Shown here in pieces: positions 55,721 to 64,000 of a DNA stretch of 64,000 bases (its first letter is position 1; each line of letters begins with the position of its first letter). The notes beneath the pieces are model-generated. The model saw only the letters and a list, made by a program, of their open reading frames with translations. It ran no database searches and had not been told where the DNA came from. This DNA is from Orobanche coerulescens. Taxonomy: Eukaryota; Streptophyta; Magnoliopsida; Lamiales; Orobanchaceae. The DNA lies in contig CM065816.1 of the NCBI GenBank assembly GCA_033398695.1, positions 134,761,358-134,825,357 of the forward strand, written 5' to 3'. The position numbers and the translations under genes are program-made.

Positions 55721-57575
55721 GGGACACTAAATGGTCATATACAAAACAACATCCTGACAAAGTTGTCATAGAGTCTAATTAAATCCAACTCTGAGGCACG
55801 ACAACGTCGTCTAATGCCCCCAATCAAGGTACTAGTTCTTTATTTAAATCTAATCTAATTACCTCTAGAAAAGAATTAACTAGATTTGTTTGTGGTAAAT
55901 CTCTTTATTTTAACTCTGTCGACGACCAAATGTATGAAAATTTTACTCAACTAAGTTTTAATCCTACTAGTAAAAAAGTTTTACGCTCTACCGTAATTCG
56001 TGATATTAGAAAACTGCTAGCTAGGAAAAATTAATTTTAGCTAGTATGTTTTTAAAACTAGATCATAAAGTTTGTATATGCTCCGCTGCTTGGAGTGATC
56101 ATTGCCAAGCAAATTCATACATGGGAATTACTTGTATTTGAATTGATGATTCTTAGACTATGCAAAAACGTCTAATTGGTTTTAGAGAGTTTAATACCGC
56201 ACGTACCGCCCAAAATATTTCGCATAAAATTCATACAATTTTATCTGAATATAATTTAGTACAAAAAAATTCAATTTTTTTTGATAATATTAGCTCCAAT
56301 ACAGCTAGTTTAGAATTACTTATGTCAGTATGTGAGCCATCTTATGGCGGTAATTTTTTTTCATGTTAGGTGCATTTGTCATGTTCTTAATTTATGTGTT
56401 CAAGATCGTTTAGCTGTTTTACAAGAAGCATATGATCCTATCCGTGAAGCAATAATGTATTTAATTAGACATTCTTCGCTTGTAAAAAAATGGAGGAGAT
56501 ATTGCATAAAAAATAATATGCATCCAAAGAAACTTTCAAAAGATGTGCCAAATTGTTGGAATTCTACTTACAATTTGTTAACTGATAGTTATAAATATCG
56601 TATAGCATTGTGTAATTTTTATAATAAAGAACAAGTACATGTTTGCTTATTGCCAAGTCAATGGAATAAGTGATCTAGTTTAATGGCACTTTTAAAATTT
56701 TTAAAGAGGCAATTGAGTCTTTGTCCGGTGTTTATTATCCCACTTCTACACTTGTTGTTGAACATTGTGTTAAAATAGTATTAGTATTCAAGTTTTTAAT
56801 TAAAGTTCCCGATTTATTTGATTGTATAAAAGAAATGAGAGACATATGGATAAAATATTTCGCCTACATTCCTCCGATTTTTTTAGTTGCTAAACTTTTA
56901 AATCCTCAATTTAGAGAGGATGGTTTGATAAAATTACTTACACTTTACTACAATGCTTTATTTCCTAATCCTAATCATATTCCTTATTTTATTCCTCAAA
57001 ATCCCAACAATTGTATTCACAGTACAAAAAATTCTTTATCTGCTCTTTATCGCGAATATGCTTGTAATTATAGTGGTAGTCTGATCTTGGTACGAGTTCT
57101 TCTTCTCCTGTTCACATTCCTTTTAGTAGTAGTATATCTTCTTTTGGTTTTGCTATTTCGGATCTTGGTGAGTGGAATGCCTTTCAAGAAGATTTATCCT
57201 GAAAACGAACAAGGTACCAAATTAATGCATATCAAAAACTTTAAAATTATTTAAATACTTTTGATTTGGGAGCTTTAGAACGTGGATCGAATGGTAATAA
57301 CAATCTTCTTAAGTGGTAGGCGAAAAGGTCACAAAGGAAAATACTAGTTGTCCTCGTCTCAACAGTTTCTGTTGAACAAGCCTTCATTATAGGAGGATAC
57401 ATTCTGGATTGAACGACGATCTCGATTGACGCCTCAAAATCTTGAAACTCAAGCATTATTGAATGATTGGGTGAAAGTTGAGTTAAACCAAAAAGAACCA
57501 AATTACAATGAACAAGAAGACAACGATACACAAGATAACGGATCTAGCAATGATTCAGTTGACTTGGATGATTGA
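55721..57575 (+). pseudogene. hAT transposase, main part with dimerisation region
   Basis: Continues the BED finger (GTLNGHIQNN) after the Gypsy insertion. Seen in shifting frames: LLARKN, AWSDHCQANSYMGITC, MQKRLIGFREFNTARTAQNI, NISSNTASLELLM, CICHVLNLCVQDRLAVLQEA, WRRYCIKNNMHPKKLSKDV, NCWNSTYNLLTDSYKYRIAL, SGVYYPTSTLVVEHCVKI, WIKYFAYIPPIFLVAKLLNP, and near 57360-57570 STVSVEQAFIIGGYILD with LTPQNLETQALLNDW (hAT dimerisation region) and an acidic tail. Stops and frameshifts throughout, so it is inactive. Confidence 0.88.
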
Positions 57576-58258
57576 ACCATCTCCTCTCCACCTCCGCTCT
57601 CTACACTAAGTATAGGGTAAGTGAACTACGAGTACTTTGATTCCTAAGGTAAGGGGACACGCAGGCAACTTAATCTAAATATTCAAAGTTAAAATTCTTA
57701 ATTTTAACTTTAAATATTTGAATTAAGCTCAAGTCCATTTTTTTCTCCATCCCCCCAAAATTTAAATATGAACTACAAGGACTTTGATTTTGATTCATAA
57801 ACTCTAAAGTTATGGATATCGGATACGCAGGCGCTTAATTTAAATATTTAAAATTAAAAATTTCAAGTTTAAATACTTGAATTAAGCTCAAGTCCAATTT
57901 TTACCCCATATTTTTTTAAATCGAAATACTAAAAATTTAATTAAATTAAAAAAACATGAACCGCCGGTTCTGGTTCGTTTCGGAACCGACGGTTCACGAT
58001 TCAAAACCGTAACCGTGAACCGCCATAAGGTGGTTTGGTTCCGGTTCTGATTTCTGGTCAATCCGAATCGGTGGTTCATAAATCGGCGGTTTTGAACCGC
58101 CGAACACCTCTACCTCAACTTTGTGGTTGGGGATCCAAGTCCCAACCACTGTTATTTTAGAACCGATCTAGAAAAGTGGCCGTGTCACTTTCTAGATCGG
58201 ATCCGCTACAATCAATCTAAAAATTCTGATTTAGAAAGTATTTGTTCTAGTAGTGATA

Positions 58259-59429
58259 AATCATGAGGTTTGATTGATGGGTTTGTAGATCTATTTTTTT
58301 GGCTTGTAAATATTTTTTTTAACATTATATATTTGACAATCTTCGGATGTGTTGTTTTTAATCCTATTTTTTTCTCTGTATTTGCTTATAATATTTATTG
58401 TTAATATAGAAAAATTTAAAGTACCCATTAATAATAAAATATCATTCGGTATTTAAATAAACCATTGATAATTCAAAATACCCGGTGTTGAGAGACAATG
58501 AGCTTGTGGTCGCACGATGAGGTGATTGTTGTTGTACGAAGATGTTGTGTTTTGATGGATTTGAATAACAACACAAATTAAAAATACGGCATGATTTTTT
58601 GAATTACATTGTGGTGATTTGTTTCAAATAGCAGTTGTTAATTCAAAAAAAATACATTCATAGTCTAAATTATAAAGTGCTGGCACAAAAAATAAAATAA
58701 AACTACAAAAAAAAATCATTGAATCCAATACATATGTTGGTCATTTAAATTACCACTTAGTCATTTTTAACATTGTCGTTATTGATCGACAGCTACATAC
58801 GGCGGACCGATAATGGTATTTGTTATTACCATATGCTAATTTAAAGATATGAGTTGATAATCTAGATTAACGTGTCTCTTACATAAATATGGCAGAAGGA
58901 AAAAACGTTGGTGACCGGAGACTGGTCGACGATCGGCAACGATCGACCGTGATTGACGGCCAGCGATGGTGGTACCGATAGTGGTCATACAGCTACTGTC
59001 TATAAGTACCACTTGATAAAAATTATTTCATTATTATCTCATGCAAGAAGTATTTAAGGAGCAAGAAGTATTTAAGAAATTTTTAGAATATTATTATTTC
59101 AATTATGTGTCTTAAGGACTATAAGAATTTTATCTAAATCACAAAGTTAAAATAAATTTATTTTTGAGCAAAAATATTTTATGATTGTAAATTCGGGTCA
59201 AAACCCCATCAAAATTTGCTATTGTGTGGTTTACTAAATTTTAGTAGCACTCGGGTGATTAAACACGACAACTAAAATTCAATCTTTGTTTTTGCATTAT
59301 TTAGCTTTTTCAACCTTCAAATATTTCCACTATGACGAATCCAGTGGTCCATAATGTTGGCTAGTCCATGCATGCACATCGCATGGTTTTAATATGGTAC
59401 CTTTTAGATACGACTGCTATACTTAATTA
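58259..59429. other. AT-rich stretch right of the nest, no gene
   Basis: Flank of the CACTA element. It contains small inverted motifs around 58910-58980 (GGTCGACGATCGGCAACGAT) but no open frame, TIR pair or repeat that I can support. Confidence 0.5.
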
Positions 59430-60253
59430 GAGTTTAAATCACAAATTGTTTCCTAACTTTCTCACAAAATAGATTTTGTTCTAAAATTAACTTATTATTA
59501 AATTTAGTCTCAATTTCTCTGATATGCTCTAATTTTTGTCCCATTTTCGCCGAATAATACAAAATGACGACGTTTCAGCTCACGTGCGAGGCACGTGTGG
59601 GCGGTTTCCGGCGATTAAAAATACGTGGCTTCCATCTTGTATTAAGTCATTTTTTCTTTTTTTTTTTAACAAATAAAATTCCATGTCATATATTACATTA
59701 AACAAATAAAAAACCAAAAACTTAAATTAAATTTTAAAACATAAATTAAACTTAAATATAAATTAAAAAACTGAAAACATATAGAAAATAAATTAACTTA
59801 AAACAAAAAACATAAATTAAAGCATCGACGAAAATGATATGTTGGTGGAGGAAAACAGAGCACTCAAGGAGAAAGAAAAAAAATGCTACAACTAACAAGT
59901 GCAACTGGGAACACTCAAGACTGAAAACAGAGCACTCATGCTGCGAACACTTAAGTTATTAGTTTGTTTATTTGTTTAATGTAATATATGACATGGAATT
60001 TTATTTGTTTTAAAAAAAAAAAAAGAAAAAATCACTTAAATGCAAGGTGGAAGCCACGTATTTTTAATCGCCGGAAACTGCCCAGATGTGCCTCCCACGT
60101 GAGCCAAAACGGCGTCGTTTTGCATTTTCCGGCGAAAATGGGACGAAAATTGGACCATGTCACATAAATTGGGACTAAATCTGACAAAAAGTTAATTTTG
60201 AGATTGAATCTATTTTGTCTAGAAAATTATGGGACGGTTTGTGATTTAAACTC
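59430..60253. mobile_element. Long-TIR foldback element (Mutator-like MITE)
   Basis: 824 bp with inverted repeats of about 280 bp: GAGTTTAAATCACAAATTGT at the left, and GAGTTTAAATCACAAACCGT as the reverse complement of the right end; both arms contain AATACGTGGCTTCCA(T/C)CTTG and ATATGACATGGAATTTTATT sequence. The flanks TACTTAATT and TACTTAGAC share six of nine bases, an uncertain duplication. The short centre holds two coiled-coil-like pieces (LVEENRALKEKEKK; TENRALMLRTL). Confidence 0.75.
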
Positions 60254-60804
60254 TACTTAGACCCTGTTCTTTTGGACTTATTTTTCAGTTTTTTGGGCGA
60301 TCAAGTCAAACATTTGTTGTCACCTACTCCACATTAAACTCGTGGGGACTCGAACATTGTTTGCAAACGGGTATGAACTAGATTACAATCTTAATAATAT
60401 GAAATGAATTTCCTGAATATTTGGACTTCATGGATTGTATAAGTTGTCAACTGTCATCACCGAAGCTGTTGGATCCCACGATAAGAAAGCTGTCACAAAA
60501 AGAGAGAAATGGGGGATAAGCACCCTTTATTAAAACTTTCAGCTTTTAGCTTTTACGTTAAATCTAAGAAGAACAACAATTGATCTCAAGAGATCTCAAC
60601 TTGATACTACGTATACTAGTTGATTTCTCCTACTCAAAAGGGATCTCAATTCCCTGTATAAACTTTTATTAAAAACCTCCTCCTCTCACAATGTATCTTC
60701 CAGGGAATAAAGAGTAAAGAAAGTAACAAGGCCAACAAAGAAGTCCAACCCTTCTGGGTCCAATAGTCAAAGTAAAATAAATAAATAAAAAAACTGATAA
60801 ATAA
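60254..60804. other. Unassigned; probably the 3' region of a minus-strand Gypsy element
   Basis: Follows the stop of the integrase relic at 60805. It has A/T-rich runs and GATCTCAAGAGATCTCAACT. A short LTR could lie here, but no TG..CA pair with a purine tract is convincing. Confidence 0.3.
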
Positions 60805-60996
60805 TTAACGCTTTAAAATAGTCGGGTCAATTTTCTCCAAGTATTGAATAGCAGCTTCATCTCCACCATTCTCCTCTTCTTCAAAACGATTCGCCCTCGA
60901 ATCGAAAGCAGCTTCATCTCCGGAGGAGTTATCACCATGGAAAGGAACAAGATGCTTGACATTGAAAACATCGGAGGTACGAATATGACCAGGGAG
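60805..60996 (-). pseudogene. Gypsy integrase C-terminal end, cut by an LTR
   Basis: Minus frame LPGHIRTSDVFNVKHLVPFH (integrase C-terminus, usual DIRTSDVFNVKHLVPY), then an acidic repeat DEAAFDSRANRFEEEE..DEAAIQYLEK and a stop at 60805. Not the Tekay type: no chromodomain. The upstream part must lie beyond the element starting at 61002. Confidence 0.82.
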
Positions 60997-61524
60997 GCGT
61001 ATGTAATATCCGTACCTTCTATTTTTGGTAATTTCTAATTTTGGTATATGTTCGTTTCGGACGACTCGCTTGTTACTGTTTTGAAATTCTGAACCTATTT
61101 TGTTCTTGGAGATCTTCCGTTTGGACGAGTCTCGAGGATGTTTTTGCATAATTTCATCTTGAATTATATCTTGTCGCATGTACGTTCGATTCTCGTAAAA
61201 CTCGTTCGTTTTCGTTGTTTCTTGGGTTGCATAAGTTTGTGTGGTTGAGTTGGTCGTGTTGAAACTTTCGGTTTGTTAATCCGACGTCGTATCGCGAATT
61301 TCGGGCACTTGGGCCATTTTTATAATTTCCATAAGTTTAAGGAATTTCACTTTGTTTGTTACATTACGGACTCTCCGGTGATCGGGATTATAGTCTCTTT
61401 CAACGCTCAGCTTTGTCGTCTTAAATATTCCGTGTTTATGTTTCCGGATTCTGGTCTTGCTTCGCATTTCGATATTTTTGTCTTTGTTGGCGTGATGTCT
61501 TGGCAAGATCGATCGCTTTGCTGA

Positions 61525-61816
61525 GTAGCGCACGCTACTCCGGGATTACTTGCGTGCGTTATCACTGTGTGGTTAGCGTACGCTAACCTGGGGTTCGTAG
61601 CGTGCGCTAACGATTTCAGCGGTCTAGACAGTAGGTTCAGTAGTTCTGTACTGGACCAGGTAACGTACGCTAATTCAGCGTTAACGCACGCTAATTCCTA
61701 GCATTAGCGCACGCTAATCATGTTAGCTTGTGTACGCTAACTGGAGGACAGTAGGCAGACTGTTCGTCCACACCCCGTTAGCGCACGCTAATGCTTGTGC
61801 GTAGCGTGCGCTAAGT
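61525..61816 (+). promoter_or_regulatory. U3 cluster of TTAGCGYACGCTAA palindromes
   Basis: About eleven sites, for example GTTAGCGTACGCTAAC, TTAGCGCACGCTAAT, GTAGCGTGCGCTAA and GTAACGTACGCTAA, ending just before the TATA box TATAAATA (61825-61832). Same position as in the other Gypsy-type LTRs, but with a GCGTACGC core. Confidence 0.65.
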
Positions 61817-62451
61817 CTGTTTAATATAAATAGGACAGCAGCAGTCAACTTCGTCATTTTTCCATCATTTCTTATCCTTCTCGGCTTTGAGCGATTCCAG
61901 ACAAGGGTTAGGGCCGATTCCGACTGAATATCATCATCCACTACCATCCGTGCATTCCTTGCGAGAATTCTTCAAGTTCATAACACTTTCCACCATCCGA
62001 ATCAAGGTAAGAATCCCTGAAACCCTTGTTTTAAGAATTTGGGGATTTCTTGAGATTTCACTCTTTTAGTCCGAATTATCATTGGATTATCGCTAGACTT
62101 CGATCGTGTACTTGTAATCCTTCGTTTTTATTGATGATTTGTGGTTTTAAACTCCAAGTTTTCCATTGTTCGTCACTTATAGTCGACGATACCCAAGTCA
62201 TGACCGACAAATTGTTCCAACGGGTAGAATTCGGATTAATTCTTACCTTTCCGCATTAATGAGACTTGTTGTATACCGTTATTATGTTAGGAACGGATTT
62301 GGGAGGATTGTTCGGACCGAAACCTATTCCTTCGTCATTTCCTTCGTTTCGTCTTATTCAAGGCAAGTACATGTATTATATTTCATTATGTGTATACGGT
62401 TTTGATGCGAGTGATGTAAACTGGATTATTGAATGATTGTGTTGGTTACTC

Positions 62452-62670
62452 TTCCACCTGGGGATGGCATGTGGCCTCTGGGGGCCGATACTAATGGGTA
62501 CGGCCACGGAAGTGGACTTGTGTGCGTGTGTTGATGTTCTTCCACCTGGGGACAGTTCGACGGGACCTCTGGGGGCCGATACTAATGGGTACGGCCGCGG
62601 AAGCGGTTTCTCACCTGGGGACGGTTCGACGGGACCTCTGGGGGCCGATACTAATGGGTACGGTCGCGAG
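62452..62670 (+). repeat. Three tandem units in the right-edge LTR
   Basis: Units starting at about 62452, 62540 and 62611: TTCCACCTGGGGAC.., GGCCTCTGGGGGCCGATACT and AATGGGTACGGCCGCGGAAG. Downstream of the TATA box, like the repeats of the other LTRs. Confidence 0.9.
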
Positions 62671-63364
62671 TTACCGAGCGTGGATGTTTGTGGTGTGGAA
62701 AACTTGATGATACACTGTTTTGATGTAAATGTGATATTCCGGAATATTGATGTTCAAAATGATTTTCCTAATGGTTTGTTTGCGTTAAATCGTGTATGTA
62801 TATAATGTTGTGTAATTGTGTACTTGCACTAGCTATTCGAATGCTAACCCCTTAAATGGGGGAAATGCGTCTTATGAATTTCAGGTACTGGTCGAGTTGA
62901 GGAGCGGGCACGGGATGCGCACGCAAAGGATGGGATGGCATGATGATGTGGCTCGAGTCTGCATTTTTATGTTTTATCATTGCATTTATCGAGTACTGGA
63001 GTTAGACTGTTTATTTTTAAACTTGGTTTAAGTCCCCTGCGTGGGCAATGAATTGGTAGTTAACTTACGTTTCATGGACTCCGTTAAAATGTTTTGGCCG
63101 AGGCCACGACCTTATTTACTATTGAATGCATCATTTGGGATATCATTGTGGTTTACGTGTCTTGAGTTAGCCTGGTAGACCTTACGGGGGTTCTACGGTG
63201 TGTAATGTCCCATTTGTGAATTGGGGTGTTACAATTATGGTATCAGAGCTTAGGTTTTGAATACCTAGGCTGTCGGTTAATTTTGAGTCTGTCAGTTGTG
63301 TCGTTAGAGTCAGTCGTTGAGCCGAATATCATCATGCTACCGACTTTTCGTGCGACCCGTGGCT

Positions 63365-63489
63365 GTAAGTCTCCTCGAACTCTTATTTTTTGAAATTCGT
63401 TTTCTTGCGTTGTTTGGGATTGTGAATTGTGATACCAACCTTGTAAACTGTGAATCTATCTGATCTTGTTCGTTCTTATCTTTCTTCAG
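63365..63489 (+). other. Probable leader intron of the right-edge element
   Basis: Donor CGTGGCT|GTAAGTCTCC and acceptor TTTCTTCAG|TATGTTG, one base before the gag ATG. The upstream ATG at 63334 would not be in frame with gag after splicing. Confidence 0.55.
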
Positions 63490-63490
63490 T

Positions 63491-64000
63491 ATGTTGAGAG
63501 GTCGTGGTAGACCAGCTAGGGGACGCGGCCGAGGCCGCGGACGGGGTGCTATTAATGAGGAAGTTTCGCTTTCTAAGTCCTCTGCAGATTCGGCCTCTCA
63601 GTTAGTGCCGAGCACTCTACCTCTGAGCTCTGACGGGCAGCAGGATATGTCAGTCAGTCAGGATCTATCGTCGGGTAATAATGCCGACCTGGCTACCGCC
63701 GTATTTCAGATTAGTAGCCCAGCCTTGCTCGAATAGCTCGGGGTGGACGCGAGAATCCGCCCCGACACACGAAGAGGAAGCTAGTAAGTGGCTTGGTGTG
63801 ACTAAGATGCACCCTCCTCGTTTCTCGGATCTTCCGACTCCCTCGGTTGGGAGAATTGGCTTTTTCAGTTGTCCAGGACCTTCGATGCCGTAGCTTGTCC
63901 CGAAGACAGGAGGGTACATATTGCCCAGTACCTCCTGGATAAGGAAGCTGCGGAATGGTGGGAGGCCATTGCGCCCAGAGACCGTCGGGCTACTTGGGAG
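63491..64000 (+). pseudogene. Gag N-terminus and capsid core, right-edge element
   Basis: MLRGRGRPARGRGRGRGRGA, then a Ser-rich stretch to SPALLE and a TAG at 63734. Further on, in another frame, GWENWLFQLSRTFDAVACPE, DRRVHIAQYLLDKEAAEWWE and AIAPRDRRATWE, the Retrotrans_gag core. It corresponds to the core at 21302-21574. Stops near 63783-63785 and a shift make this copy defective, unless base errors are present. Confidence 0.85.

Larger units (their letters stand above)
42285..58112 (+). mobile_element. hAT element with transposase, inside the CACTA element
   Basis: Ends TGGAGGTGTTCAGCGGTTC and (reverse complement) TAGAGGTGTTCGGCGGTTC. The 8-bp flanks are CCTCAATC (42277-42284) and CCTCAACT (58113-58120), 6 of 8. 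Subterminal regions on both sides are full of GGTTCGAACC/AACCGCCGG motifs in opposite orientations. Without the Gypsy insertion it measures about 3.1 kb and carries a hAT transposase gene on the plus strand. Confidence 0.87.
41988..58255. mobile_element. CACTA element (about 0.43 kb without insertions), outermost of a four-level nest
   Basis: Left end CACTACTGAAAAATACTTTC, right end reverse complement CACTACTAGAACAAATACTTTC; both continue TAAATC. The 3-bp duplication ATA is perfect (41985-41987, 58256-58258). Subterminal copies of GATCTAGAAA/TTTCTAGATC occur at both ends. Only 41988-42284 and 58121-58255 belong to it, so it is a small non-autonomous (MITE-like) copy. Confidence 0.9.
61002..64000 (+). 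mobile_element. Gypsy (chromovirus-like) element, 5' part, cut by window edge
   Basis: 5' LTR 61002-63233 (TGTAATATCCG...GGGGTGTTACA, 2232 bp), primer site TGGTATCAGAGC (63238-63249), probable leader intron 63365-63489, gag from 63491. Only one LTR is in the window, so intactness and duplication are unknown (left flank GCGTA). Confidence 0.88.

Noticed and set aside
60470..60750. Short LTR of the Gypsy integrase relic
   Set aside because: TGTTGGATCCC at one side, but no matching TG end next to a purine tract on the other.

Overview
The window looks like repeat-rich heterochromatin of a flowering plant, most likely a dicot. The evidence is plant-type LTR retrotransposons of both superfamilies (with tRNA-iMet primer sites reading TGGTATCRGAGC), a Cassandra-like LTR with a 5S rRNA domain, Mutator-like, hAT and CACTA DNA transposons, and no convincing intact host gene. 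Almost every base belongs to a transposable element inserted into another one. I could set the order of most insertions because the target-site duplications (TSDs) are still readable. The species cannot be named from this sequence.

Layout: (1) 1-2555: the 5' end (minus strand) of a Copia element of SIRE/Maximus type, gag plus a 1.35-kb LTR, inserted in (2) 2556-5705, a Ty3/Gypsy-type LTR that also contains a Cassandra-like solo LTR (3034-3352). (3) 5706-6035 and 15040-15540 are one old Gypsy gag/protease relic split by (4) 6036-15039, a full-length but decayed Tekay/Del-type chromovirus. (5) 15679-25468 is a CACTA-like element split by (6) 16639-24985, an LTR element whose only gene is gag (TSD CGAAT). 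(7) 25470-28000 holds LTR-like sequence and a Copia polymerase relic split by a 1.0-kb hAT element. (8) 28877-41562 is a Copia element (TSD CTTCC) interrupted by (9) 32275-38441, a Mutator-like element (MULE) with a plant mobile domain gene facing a MULE transposase gene. (10) 41988-58255 is a nest: a 0.43-kb CACTA element holds a hAT element, which holds a 12.7-kb non-autonomous Gypsy element, which holds two solo LTRs. (11) 59430-60253 is a long-TIR foldback element. (12) 60805-60995 is a Gypsy integrase tail, cut by (13) a Gypsy LTR plus gag running off the right edge.

The Gypsy-type elements, autonomous and defective alike, share a module plan: LTR ends TGTAATAYC...GTGTTACA, a cluster of short GTAC- or ACGT-centred palindromes just upstream of the TATA box, tandem repeats downstream of it, a leader intron whose acceptor abuts the gag ATG, and a hairpin (stem AAGTTTCG/CGAAACTT) just before the polypurine tract. 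The defective copies therefore keep the cis-signals of a Tekay-type helper while losing its polymerase. The MULE is the most unusual object: two convergent genes, each starting near one terminus with an 8-codon first exon followed by an intron filled with the same GC-rich palindromic repeat.

Limits: pairwise identities, intron models and family names were read by eye. No alignment or database search was run.
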